Shown here piece by piece: positions 10,042-21,435 of a DNA stretch of 64,000 bases (position 1 is the stretch's first letter; each line of letters begins with the position of its first letter). The stretch covers positions 1 through 64,000 of the forward strand of contig MVAQ01000028.1 of NCBI GenBank assembly GCA_014825775.1. Direction: 5' to 3'. The DNA is from Krasilnikovozyma curviuscula (lineage: Eukaryota > Basidiomycota > Tremellomycetes > Cystofilobasidiales > Mrakiaceae). The notes beneath the pieces are model-generated. The model was not told the DNA's origin, did not search any database, and saw only the letters and a program-made list of their open reading frames with translations. Made by a program: the position numbers and the translations under genes.

Positions 10042-11623
10042 ACGTGTAAGTTAGCTCGTACTCATTTCTGTCACTCGAACGCGGCCTCTAAAGTCATTTC
10101 GCCTCTCACACCACCAGGCCACCTCTCCTTCCACTCACACACTAAAACTCCTCAATCCCACCTAGACAGAAGATACAACTCAAGAACACCACCAGTAACT
10201 TATCTTTTCAATTCTTCTACTACAGCGAATCTTCCTTCATTTCTTTTCACCAACACACAATATAAAACGCCACTTTCCCATTCTTTCACTTCAATCAAGG
10301 TTTCCCTAGATCGTGTTCCAGTAGAGAGAAGAGCTGGAGTTAGAAAATGATTAGACGGCAAATTGTGGGAACGGGGAGTTTTGTGGACGGCGGTTTGGTC
10401 AGATGGAAGACGATGAAAAGTTGGTTTGAGATGTTGTTCTTGAATTGCTTTTCTGTCGTCGACTGTGGAGATCATGTCTATAGTCCTTTCTTTTTTTCTT
10501 CATGGAAATCATTAGATGCTGTAGCTGGGACTGTGCAAGCACCAGAAACGCGTTCTGTGAACACTCGCGTCTTTTCGGACAGCTCTCAAATCTCCCTCAA
10601 CCCTCGCAAAAGCCGATCTGTCACGGCGATGTGCTGAATTTGATCCTGCAGGAACACAACTAATATGATGGGAGCGGACACTGCCCTCTCGACTGCAACC
10701 AGAGGCATCAAGAATGCATTTACGCTGATTTTGTTGGCTCCGGGCCACTTCTTCCACTTATCGGCCACAAGCAGATGTTGAGAGGATCATGTCGGACGTT
10801 GAAAAGGCTGTGAATATCTCGAAGGGTGGCGGTTATAGATGGGCCGACATAATTGGAACCTGGGAGCATTTCTCCACTTGCTCAAGCAGATACCCCTCCC
10901 TCTTTTCGTCCTACTCAATATCACTCTCATGTTCAAGAAAATAAGGTATAACCGACCACGTTGATAAGCGGGATAAGGGCTTTTGGTGGACTACCGAGCA
11001 TATTGTGATGTCTTTGTCGTCGATGGACTTGACGTGCTGTCAGTAGGATGGATCGTTGTCGCACAAGCTTTAAGAATGTAATGAAGAACAATTTGTTTTT
11101 GCTACATTGTCTGGTCTTGGTAGTGGATTCATTCAACTTGTTATTTATGGAGGCGAGGATTAAGGAGATTATACTCAGTTACTTCAGCACAGAACGGTAA
11201 TTATATCGCAGCAGCATAAATCGAAGGGCGTTTCTTCTTCTTAACTGGTACCTTCATTATGATATTTAACCAGTCAATCAGATACAAACCACTCGACTCG
11301 GAGTGGATCTCACAAGCAATCGCAAGTGCGATGCAACCCAATTCTTCTAAGGGATCTTTCAGTCTCTACAATCTAGTTGGAATTGGATCGAATCCTGTTG
11401 TTGTCATTTACGTCGCTATGATCACAAAAATTCGAAATTTGGTCTGAAAGCTGAAAACACCACTTTGATATCCGTCCGGCTAAACGTCCCTTCAAACTCC
11501 ATCCACGCCATCCAAACATCAGAAATCAAACTAGGATCAACTTCAACAAGGAGGTGGTTTCTTCCATCCACTGACACTCCCACAGGATAGGGGCATCCAA
11601 ATCCTGCCTCTTACGGAAGTGTC
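10042..11623. other. 1.6-kb region without a supported gene
   Basis: Between the NDUFA4-like gene and FCP1. Short frames exist on both strands (for example 10200-10475 minus and 11259-11447 plus), but none has family similarity I recognise or splice signals that extend it. The sequence is AT-richer than the coding neighbours. It may hold 3' UTR sequence, the FCP1 promoter, or a non-coding transcript. Confidence 0.5.
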
Positions 11624-14600
11624 ATGTCGAGGGATTCCACTCCATTTGGATTCCCGTCGTCGGTACGCTTTCCTGTCGAAATACACTCAATCAAAGTAGC
11701 CCAGGGACAACAAGTAGAGAAGCGTGATGTGCTGGTCAGTACTGAGTTCCTCTTACTCGCTTCTTATGAGCTCAAGTTCACATTCGTTTTCACCGCCCAC
11801 CCGCTCGCGCTGCTTTTCAATTCATCTTGTGTTTCTTGGACCTACAGCTCGTTTACTCACACCAGTCATCTAATGGAGACAAGCATATAGCTAACTGGGA
11901 ATCACCTACCTCAGGTCAGCTCGCTAACTGGAAGGTCCAGCCAGGGTCAAGGGTCTACTCGTCGAAAGACACCGTCGTTGAGATTGTTGAGCCCTGTAAA
12001 CATGAGGTTCAATGGGCTGGAGTCTGTGCTTTATGCGGTACTGATCTAACGAGGTATGTTGGTTCTCGTTTCGCTTGATTTGCTGTCTGTCTATTGAGTT
12101 AATCTGACAGTCGACTGGCTTGTTTGCAGGACGGACTACTCTGGCATTTCCAATACGGCAAGAGCAGCAGTCAAAATGGTAGACAGCAGTAGTGCGGCTT
12201 TGTCTGTCAGTGTTGAAGTAAGTTCAACACGGCTGGTTACGTTGGTGGATAGCAGAAAAAAGTTGACCTTACTGACTACTCAATCCCTCTGTGTACCGTT
12301 CGTTCTTCACAGGAAGCAGCTCGTTTAGATTCAATAACGACATCTCATCTTCTTAGAAACAGGAAGCTTTCGCTCATTGTTGATTTGGACCAGACCATCA
12401 TTCAGGCAACGGTAGATCCAACAATTGGTGCTTGGATGGAGGAGTGTGGGTTGATGAAGGACGACGAGGAGGGATCAACAACCCCTAAGGCTGTACCACT
12501 CAAACCTGAAGGAGAAGAGAATGAAGAAGATGTGCCTGAAACAGCACCTGTGGTGGATAACCCTAACAAAGAAGCATTGAAGGATATTGGCTGTTTCAGA
12601 CTTTCGCAGGAAATTGGGCAACCTCTACCAAGGGAAGGGCTATCGAAAGACGATTATATTTACTATGTCAAACCACGGTAAGCACATGATCTAGTAAGCT
12701 GGTACTTGGCTTTGGTTTTAATCTGGATTTCGCTTCTTCCGTCATCAGACCAGGACTTACTGAATTCTTCCAGAAGATCGCCCAGAAATACGAACTCTCT
12801 GTCTACACGATGGGAACACGAGCTTATGCTGCCCGAGTCTGTCACTTCATTGACCCAACCAAGCAGATTTTCGGTGAGAGGATCATTAGCAGAGATGAGA
12901 ACGGAAGTTTAACAGAGAAAGACTTGGGAAAGGTGTTTCCAGTGGATAAAAGTATGGTTGTTGTCATTGATGATCGAAGTGATGTTTGGCAGGGAAGCAG
13001 AAATCTTGTCAAGGTTGTACCGTGTGAGTCCCCACCACTCGCGTCCAGCTATTTGCTTACTGAAAGATTTTTTTTTTGTTACTGCAGATGATTTTTTCAT
13101 TGGAATTGGTGACATCAACGCAGTGTTTTTACCCAAACTCCCAGACTCGCCGTTCAAAGCTCTCACACCATCAGCAACAGCAACGACCTCGGTAGCATCT
13201 CCATCCACACCCGAAAAACCAGCCGCAACAACTTCATTATCAGCATCTGACGCAGACGAAGAAGCAACCCCCGCATCACTCTTCGCCTTTCCATCAACGG
13301 AACAAACCACCCAGCCCACTTCTTCCATCCTCGCCGAGCAAAATAAGATCATGTCAGCCCAAGTAGAAGAGAAAGGTCTCGCCAAGATGCAGGAAGAGCT
13401 CAACAGAGAAGTATCGGACTCTACTGAGCCAGTTACTGAACAAACAGACGATGGAGATGAAGTCTCGCCCTCACCCTCACCACCGCCTGGCCAAAATCAC
13501 CACAAGGCGCTTCTCAACCCGAATGACGATGAGCTGGTCAGGGTGGGCGAAATTTTGGACACCCTGCATAAGAAGTTCTTTGAAGGTGTTGATGCCAAGA
13601 GGGAGGAGGTCTTGAAAGAGGCAGAAGATGAGGAAGCTGGTGTTACGACGTCGAAGCGCTTGACAGGCAAGGGGAAGGAGGTTGCAGGAAAACCAGATGT
13701 TGCTGTGAGTTCTTAAACCTACTATAAATATTTGCACTGATATGGTTACTGATCGATGTCTGATTGTCGTTTGAAACTAAACGATGTAGGTCATCATCGA
13801 CAATCTGAAGTCATCTGTGTTGGCTGGCTGCGTGATTTTGTTCTCTGGTGTGATACCACTGGGAGCAGCACCTGAGCGGTAAGCTTTGGACCTAATGAAT
13901 CTCCCTTCTAGCTACAAGGTATTGACGCTTCCCTTCTCTTCGCTCTTAGGGATGATATTTGGAAGACAGCAGTTCTATACGGCGCAACTTGTGTGAAGGC
14001 TTTGACGAAGGAAGTGACGCACATAGTTGCCAAACAGGTTAGTGAATTATTGAAATCTCCTCTGCTGATATATTACTCTCATGACTGACTACATCAACAT
14101 TTGTCTTCGCTCGTAGTTGGGCACTGACAAAGTCCGAGCTGGCCTCAAGAAGAAACGGATGAATGTCGTCTATCCAACGTGGCTATCAGACTCAGCAGCC
14201 GCTTGGAAACGTCTCCCTGAAGAGCCTTACCTCCTTCAGCCTAAGCATCCGGACGAAGAGTACTCTGACAGCGACAACGACGAAGAAGGCGACGGAACAG
14301 TCGCCTCGTCTCCTATTCAATCGGACACACCGGCAATACCCCTCGAGATGGGTGTTGTCGACTGGGCGAGCGCGGATCAGGAACTGGAAGATTTCCTGAA
14401 CGAGGACGATTCCCAGGCTGGTGACGATGATGATTCTGATTTGGAAGAGGTTGCCAACCAGAGCGATACGGGGAGCGTTGCCTCTACGTCGGGGATGTCG
14501 ACAATTTCGAGGAGGAGAGGGAACAAGAGATCGAGGAGGAGCTCTGTTGCTCCTAGTCCTGCGCCGAGTCGGCTGGCATCGCCTGCTCACAAGAAGATAC

Positions 14601-14752
14601 GGATGGGTGGTGCCGAAACGAAGTCTCATTTGGGTCAATCGAGTTTTTTGGATGATGAAAATAAAGACGAGGATGGGGATGAGGATGAAGGTGACGATGA
14701 TGATTCGGATGATGAGTTATTAGCAGAGTTTGGGAAGGAGTTTGGACAGTAA
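11624..14752 (+). CDS. FCP1: RNA polymerase II CTD phosphatase
   Basis: TFIIF-associated phosphatase that removes phosphate from the CTD of RNA polymerase II and recycles the enzyme in the nucleus. Nine exons (11624-11734, 11848-12053, 12130-12217, 12313-12677, 12749-13023, 13088-13704, 13790-13878, 13950-14037, 14117-14752) join to 824 residues. An N-terminal biotinyl/lipoyl-like segment with CxxC (CALCG) leads to the catalytic LIVDLDQTIIQ motif (DxDxT). Then come KPRPGLTEFF, YTMGTRAYA and VVVIDDRSDVW, which form the FCPH domain. A low-complexity linker follows. The BRCT domain runs from VIIDNLKSSVLAGCVILFSG to VVYPTWLSDSAAAW. The C-terminus is a very acidic Asp/Glu tail ending LLAEFGKEFGQ, fitting the known TFIIF (RAP74)-binding tail. 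It converges with the PNPOx-like gene, 115 bases apart. Confidence 0.95.
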
Positions 14753-14867
14753 AGCAGGAGGTGGTTTCAACTTGCATCTGTCGGTCAGGTTGGCAACGAA
14801 TGGGAATAAGGAACCATATACAATAAAATTAAAAGTGTTGTACGAACAGAGTCGAATAATTGTCCAT

Positions 14868-16051
14868 CTAACCACCACAGCAAGGTGCGGGTCCGACTCC
14901 AGTCGCGACACCAATCACGCTCATCATCAGCCCGCCAACAGCAATCAACCCTTCAAAACCACTCCCCTCGAGCCAAGACTTATAAAGCAACCCACCAATC
15001 GCAAGGAACGCCAAGTGAGAAATAATTGTCTGAGTACTAGGAATGACGAGCGACTTCCTGAGATCCATGAGCCTGCCCTGCTTCGCCGGAGCGCACTTCG
15101 ATTTTTTGAGAATTGTGCCGAACCCATCTTTCCCATCGATTGTCTTAGCATTTCTTTCGTACCAGTATGCTTTCAATCCTTTCTCGCTCTCCTCCCCATT
15201 CTCCTCCGCCTCGGCGTCGATCCGTTCTTTGGTCTTGGACCAGTCGATGAGCGTCGTGCGCTCTTTGACGTAGTCATAATAAGGGATGGAGAAGCCACAA
15301 GAGGACCCGACTTTAAAGATGTCGATGGAGATGACTGCTCTTGAGCCTGGGATGATGTTGGGCGAGCCGGGAGGAAGAAGCGCGTTGTATTCTGGTGAGC
15401 CTCGGAAGAAAGCTTTGCCTGCAGCGGAGAGTTGTAAGGTTGAGCAGTGTATTTGGAGCAATATCACACACCAGACGCAGTCTAAACCAGAAAGAGAAAA
15501 TGAAAGAGGGGTTTGACTTACCGTGTCCAAAAAAGCGAACGATCCTAGGTGGGCCGTCGAACGTCACAAACATGATTGTAATTCTAGAGTTTCCCTTCTC
15601 AGATAAATGGCTGATGGTTTCTGACCCTGAACCAGTCAGATCCTGGTCTGTTATGTGCAATGAAGGTAGGAGGCGTTAAGCGGCGGGATGTCCCGAATTG
15701 GCCTGAGAGGCAAGGCTTCTACTCACACCAGCAGTGATTTGGATCTGTAATGTTGAATGTACCGACTGTACCTTTGGGTGATACGTTAGGGGATCCCTGG
15801 GCTGACAGAGGAGCGGTTGAGACGAAGAATATCCTGTGGGCGTGCCAAACAGGGAGCCAGTCAGTTTCGGGACCATTCGAAGGTCTGTCAGAGCTTATCC
15901 AGGGCTTTAAAGGAGAGTGAAGCACAGCTGCCTAAACCTGTGCGATATAAAAGAGCCTCGAGGGGAAGAAGTGAAAAGGGAATTGTACTTGCTTCTGATC
16001 CAGCAGCCAGTCCATAAGGTTGTCCGGTATTGATTCAAAGAATTGACCCAT
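14868..16051 (-). CDS. PNPOx-like (FMN split-barrel) protein with hydrophobic C-terminus
   Basis: Member of the pyridoxamine-5'-phosphate-oxidase-like fold family common in fungi; the substrate is not known. Exons 16051-15993, 15833-15727, 15647-15522 and 15418-14868 join to 280 residues. The start MGQFFESIPDNLMDWL is followed by IFFVSTAPLS, GSPNVSPKG, YQDLTGSGSETISHL and FDGPPRIVRFFGHG, which are signatures of this family. The C-terminal 60 residues are unusual: two hydrophobic stretches (HLAFLAIGGLLY and LIAVGGLMMSVIGVATG) end in PAPCCGG, which suggests a membrane-tethered protein. Intron 1 has a GC donor (GCAAGT) and a CACAG acceptor; the frame DQK-IFFV across it matches the family. Flavin binding is inferred from the fold only. 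Confidence 0.85.
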
Positions 16052-16947
16052 TGTTCTTTATGCAGTTTCAGACTACAAACCAATCACACTGTTGACCTAG
16101 AGAACTGAAGCCAGAGAGTCTGTGGAGTTCGCTGTGGAAATGGGAGAGCTCCAGTGTAGGCGACGACGCCGTGACTCAAGAAATCCAATTAATTCAGTAA
16201 ATTTGTAATAATTTAGTTTGACAACAGTGTATTGTGAGATAAAGCTGAGTTGTTTCTTGCAGTTGTGAGAGGTGCTAGCTAGATTTTCTGAGGAACAACA
16301 AAAACAAACGGACAAGTGGGGACTAACTCCTGCGAAGCACCTTAATGTCAATTATTTCTCTAAGTCGCTCCACTCGCTGTCCTGTTCATAGAGACCAAGA
16401 CTCTGTTACAGCAATATGGTGCCTGATGACCAGAGAGTGGGGCACGTTGCGCCCTGCGCCAGCGGTAATAAACAGCTCCAAAACCTAAGGATGCGGCATC
16501 CGTACATGCTCACAGGGCTCTCCCTTTAATCTAAAGGTGTATCTCCAAGTCCCCTTGGTAGTTTCGGTTCGACCCCATCTACTTTATTGAGCGCATGATC
16601 TGGACGCAGATAATGGACGCGCGGGAATAAGGGGGCGCTAATTCGGAAGCTGCATCTCGCAGAGGTCGCCATTCCTGCTGTCTTTGTGGACAGACGGTGC
16701 TGACACAGTAGTCAAGGGTAGGTTTTAGTGACAGAGTCTTTCTGTAGTGACGAGAGTGCGGTGGGGCTTCGTCTGCGGCTCAGAGTCCAAAGGTAAGCGT
16801 CGCGGCCGCGAGCTTTGTTCCCATGGTAGTCGCTCAAATCCCATGCTCACTTGACCTGACGCTTCCATCTCTTCCCATATATATATAATGCACATCAGCA
16901 AGTTCCTTTAATCTTTTGAAGTATTCTCACTCTCTCTCGATAACATA
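16052..16947. other. Divergent promoter region of PNPOx-like and acetate transporter genes
   Basis: About 900 bases between divergent starts. The part next to the transporter is GC-rich, with several GGGG/CCCC elements of the type bound by carbon-response zinc-finger repressors and stress factors (for example near 16430 and 16630). That binding is inference. No coding frame is supported. Confidence 0.5.
16877..16888 (+). promoter_or_regulatory. TATA-like element upstream of acetate transporter
   Basis: An alternating AT run (ATATATATATAA) lies about 60-70 bases upstream of the ATG at 16948. The position and sequence suit a TATA box of an inducible gene. Only position and sequence support the call. 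Confidence 0.45.
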
Positions 16948-18398
16948 ATGTCCTCTACTCACACCCAATCTCCAGGTGATGTCGAAAAGGGTGGCGCGAT
17001 GCACGACGAACAACAGCTGAGAAGAGCCATCACACCTGGGTGAGTTTCAGATATACACTGTGCATACTTCTAATTAAGAGTCGCTGCGAAGAAGGTTTGT
17101 GTTTTGTCCGAGTCCATACTGACCAATACTGCTCCCATCTCGAACCTCACGCGCCTCGTCCCATCTCGACGCCTCACTTCGGTTCATCCTCCCTTGTCTC
17201 TCAAAACTTCCTTAAACTAATACCCCAACAGTGGACACCCAGTGTGAGCATCTGAATCATCACCGAATATACAGTTGGAGATATCATCGTCTGACTGACC
17301 AGATGTATGTTCCCGTGCGACGTTGTTTACTGTCCATCGGTGTGTTTACCCACCATCAAAGTGAGACATCCCAACCCGCTTTCCCAGTCTACCACCGTAA
17401 AATCGGAGATCCAACACCACTTGGTAAGTTCCTCTCCCTGTCTTATCTATAGCCAAACACTAACGAAGAAATTCCCCCACCGTAGGTCTCTTCTCGTTCG
17501 CGTCGACCTGCCTCGTTCTCTCCCTCTATAATGCAGGTACACGAGGCATCAACACTCCTAACGTCATGGTTGGGATGACTTTAGCTACAGCGGGGATTGC
17601 TCAGTTGTTGAGTGCGTGCTCACTTCCGTGTGTGGAGGAGGTTATGGTTGTTGACTCGCTCTCATCCTTTTTCTCTGCGCTTCTCCTGCTATGTTCACAC
17701 CTTTCGCCAACCCCTTGCTCGAACTAACTCTGTTTTCTAGGCGGAATCTTCAACTTTATTGTGGGGAATACATTTGCAGCAACCGTTTTCACGAGTTATG
17801 CTTCCTTCTGGATGTCATTTGGGTTGATCTAGTAAGTATCTATACTTTTCACTTCACTTCAATGTAAACAGTACCTACAATCAATTTTTTTTCCACTGGG
17901 GGTACAGTTGGCCATCATCGGGAATCCTAGCAGCTTACGCAGACGTCCCCGATCAACTCGCTTCAGCATTAGGAATCTTTGTCCGTCTCTCCTTTTCCTT
18001 TCCCTCTACAACTGAAAGCTGAGCAATCCTTTCAATTTCTCAGTTAATTACATGGTTCATCTTCACCATCATCCTCATCCCCGCGACATTCAAGGCCTCT
18101 CTCGCACTCTTCAGCATTCTTTTCTTCCTCTCCTTTACATTCCTCCTCCTCGCCATCGGGGAGTTCCAGAACTCAGCAGCATGCCACAAAGCAGGTGGTA
18201 TCTTTGGGGTGATTACTGCATTCTGCGCTTACTATACTGCAGCGGCGGGAATATACACACCAGAAGGTGAGTGAAGATGAAGTTGTGTATGGGCTTGTTC
18301 GATTCGAAAAGCATACCGCTGATCATTACTTTTTTTTCCGTCCTACAGCGACTTATTTCACTCTACCGGTGTACGACTTGGTGAGAAAGGACAAGTAG
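16948..18398 (+). CDS. Acetate/ammonium transporter, GPR1/FUN34/SatP family
   Basis: Plasma-membrane acetate permease or ammonium exporter of the six-helix AceTr family (Ato/Ady2, GPR1, SatP). Secure exons are 16948-17039, the one ending at 17423, 17486-17611, 17741-17831, 17908-17980, 18044-18266 and 18349-18398; the product is roughly 260 residues. The family signature at the start of helix 1 reads GDPTPLGLFSFA (family NPAPLGL). Further helices contain GMTLATAGIAQLL, IFNFIVGNTFAATVFTSY, PSSGILAAY, LITWFIFTIILIPATF and GVITAFCAYYTAAAGIY. Between exon 1 and the signature the structure is uncertain: an exon from 17362 joins directly in frame, and a 12-nt exon at 17232-17243 can be inserted without changing frame. 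It converges with the sulfonate dioxygenase. Confidence 0.9.
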
Positions 18399-18727
18399 AG
18401 ACCGAATGTCCTGAGGTTGGTAAAGTGCGTGTTGTGACGGAATGAATGGAGGACGGCGTGAAGCGGTTTCGATACAAGTTTGCAAAGGAACTCATGCTCT
18501 GTAGGAGACAATTTCTTTACTGTAATTACTACAACAAACGTGTACTCCTCATGTAAAGCAACCTTGTCTCAGTCCTTGTTCTAATGCGACCATTCTCTCG
18601 GTTGCGAAACGCGCAAGGTTTGGTTGAAATGATTTTCATACAAAAGTTGTCGACAAAGTCCTTCACACACAGACTGCCCAATGGTCGAAGTTGTAAAATT
18701 TCCAGCTCTGGTAGACGTGGGAGGTCT
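18399..18727. other. Convergent 3' gap
   Basis: About 330 bases between the stops of the acetate transporter and the sulfonate dioxygenase. It should hold both 3' UTRs. Nothing else is seen. Confidence 0.5.
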
Positions 18728-20521
18728 TCAATCATCCAATCCGAGAGCCTGTCTTTTGCTCTTGGATTTTGGATCGAAGAATGGTTTCTCAGCCAACGAC
18801 GACACTCTCGTTCCCTGTCATTTTGACCAACTAGAATCAGCTCTGTGTGCACACGTAGAAAAAGAAGGAGAGAGAAAACTTACATGTCTTTCTTCGTCAA
18901 AACCGTAGTCGTATGAGACGGTGTGAATTGTCGATCGGTTGTCCCAGATTGCAGAAGTTCCTGGTGTCCAGTGGAAGCGGACCTGGATATCGGTCGATCT
19001 CTCATACACACTGCCGAACGCATAAAAGAGAGTGTCAGTCTGGAAATCAGTCGAAAATGGGAAAAGAAAGAAGTTGTGAGTATCTTTACCTGTAGATGTG
19101 GTTCAAGATGGCGTCGGACTCGAGCTTGTCGAGGCCCTCGATGCCGACCGTCATGGCTTGGTTGACAAAGAGACCTGTCACACATTTCCCGAATGACGTA
19201 TTAGCATGCGTGCTCCCCCACCCACAGAGAAACAAGGACAATCTTACCTTTCCACCCAGTGGCAGGGTTCGTGCGAACTAAGGGATGGGTCCTGTTTACG
19301 TATTTGGCCTCCGCAGTGGGATCGTTGGCGTCTTTGTACTTGTGTGCTGAGCGGTAGACCCCATTAAGCCCGTCGAGGAGGGAGCGGAACTTTGGGGAGA
19401 GCTTCTCGTACGCTGCGTATCCGCTGTGAAGACATGTTACTGTCAGTCATCAGTACACCAACGACGCACTAGAATGACAGACGGATGTACCTGGCCCACA
19501 GTGTGTCGCCTCCAACAGCTGGTACCGTGTCTTGGAAGAGATGCGTGTACGCCGGTGGGAACGCCTCGTGCACGAGATCGGTGTGCCAGCCGTACTGTCC
19601 AGTCTGAGGCTGACGCTGGCCCTTCTTGAGACCAAGTTGCTCCCTGTAGAGTTCAGGCCAGATGAGAGAGATACCTCCGCCGACGCCTGGGACCTGTTCG
19701 AAGAAAAATAAGAGGTCAGTGGTGTGTGATGTGATTCGAGCAGGGGAAAGAACAACGTGCTTGAGCAGCTTGGGGGTGTCGTTCGATCTCTCCGTCACCC
19801 AAGTAGAGACCAAGCTGTTGTTGTTGTTGAGGTGAAAGATCTTGGTCACGGAAGACTGTTCAGATATGACAAGGCAATGTTGGGTCAGACGCGCTCAAGA
19901 GGGGCGGCTGATGGAAGCTGAGGGTGGAACTCACAAACGACACCTCTCTCAGCAACGAGAAGCGCTAGCTCATCCTTCTGATGGTCAGTCAAGTCCTTAA
20001 GTTGGAGACCGACAATCTCAGTCTGATGGGCAGACACAAAACCGAGCGCCATAGAAATTAGTCTCTGAACACCCGTCAGACGAAGAAGTAGCTGGAGGCA
20101 CTCACTCCAATATGAACAGTCAAGTTATTGACCTCCTTAGCAGCCGCAAAGAGTGCCTTCTTCTCTGGGTCAGCACGGGTGGCTGGATCGACGTATTCTC
20201 GGAGGTCCGTTCGGATCTTCTCGACATCCTGGACGAATTCTGGCTTATCTGGATAGTACGGGTACTCCCTAAATACAAGAATAGCACTATTAGATGATAA
20301 TTTGAGCTTAAAAGGAGGAAAGGGGAGAAGGCTCACCTGGAGATGTCGATTCCGGCCTTGCGGTAGCGTTCTCGGGCATTCTTTGGAGGGACTCTAACGG
20401 GTCTTCGAACGGCAGATGAATCTTCCTTGGAAGCTTGCTGCTGATGACCGACGACTAAGTTCTTCAAAGCGGAGATGGTGTCGGTGGTCGAATCGACGTT
20501 TGAGGTAGCGATGGGAGCCAT
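18728..20521 (-). CDS. Alpha-ketoglutarate-dependent sulfonate/taurine dioxygenase (TauD family)
   Basis: Non-heme Fe(II) dioxygenase of the TauD/TfdA family, like yeast Jlp1, which releases sulfite from alkyl sulfonates. Nine exons (20521-20337, 20268-20106, 20022-19935, 19855-19761, 19693-19491, 19423-19248, 19174-19090, 19010-18884, 18814-18728) join in phase to 402 residues. Iron ligands are visible as the H-x-D in QYGWHTDLVHE and the distal His in WDNRSTIH. The 2-oxoglutarate-binding Arg is probably in GTRVSSL near the end. Other family motifs are RYRKAGIDI, FFRDQDLSP, VPGVGGG and RTHPLVRTNPATG. Joining HPQAAQ to VPGVGGG requires a GC-AG intron (19760-19694). An upstream in-frame Met at about 20593 would lengthen the N-terminus; the Met at 20521 is preferred for normal length. 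The exact sulfonate is unknown. Confidence 0.9.
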
Positions 20522-21435
20522 GTCTGACAGAAGGCCGGGGGATGATAAATGGGCTGAAGTCGATGGTGGGGAAGAAATCAGAAAACGATTCAATCTGATT
20601 TCTCTTTCTTATAAGGAAATCGCGGCGATGATGTGAGATGAGGAGATTTTGATTTTCCGGCCAGCGACGCAAGTTGGAAGCTACTCAAATGAAAAGGTGT
20701 CATCAGTCGACGAATGGCCCTGTTTTGTAAGCAAGATTCGGCGGACTTGGCCAACAGGACAAAGATAAGCACAAGAGCACGAGATGCAGCCCTTGTGACT
20801 GACGCTGGTGGCGGATCGAGAAGACGAATGATGGCGCCTTTGAGCTGTCGCACAGCTGCTGAAGTCGAACCTTGTTTCCGCTTTGTTCAGACTTCGCGAT
20901 AGTAAAATTGAAAGAGAACTGATATTTTATATCATCACTTGAAGAATGGTAGAGCGGTGTAATGTGAAGATGATTGCGAACTGATGAGTACTAAGAGCGG
21001 CGCTACGCTTCGACAATCGAAACGCCGCCTGTCATAAAACGACAGGATGCGATAATCAGCGATTTTACGCTATTTAAGTCCTCTTCATCTCTAGGAGAAT
21101 ACACCATCACATCTTGTCACAAAGCATAAGACAAATTAGCAAAACCACTCGACCGAGGGTGTGAGCACCAACAATAACAGTAACACAACTTACAGCCGTT
21201 TTGTAAGCCCTGATTGTTCCACACTCCAGCAAATGGATGAAATTCACTCCATTGTTTTTCTACTGCTTCAACTGCATCTGCTGGCGCCAGAGTCAAGTGG
21301 AGAGACGCATCTTGTTCGTGAATCTACAAGGAATAACCACCTTGTCAGCGCGAAGCAATGTGCAAAAGACCATGGCGTAGTATACGAAGCAGAAAGACTC
21401 ACATGGACCTATTTTTATTTTGCCAAAAGGCATAG
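20522..21435. other. Upstream region of sulfonate dioxygenase
   Basis: About 900 bases between the start of the dioxygenase and the stop of the next minus-strand gene. Short frames at 20590-20853 (minus) and 21161-21454 (plus) lack support. It likely holds the dioxygenase promoter and the neighbour's 3' UTR. Confidence 0.5.

Noticed and set aside
14192..14640. Long antisense frames across the acidic tail of FCP1.
   Set aside because: They arise from GAT/GAG-rich coding sequence on the other strand and have low-complexity Arg/Pro content.
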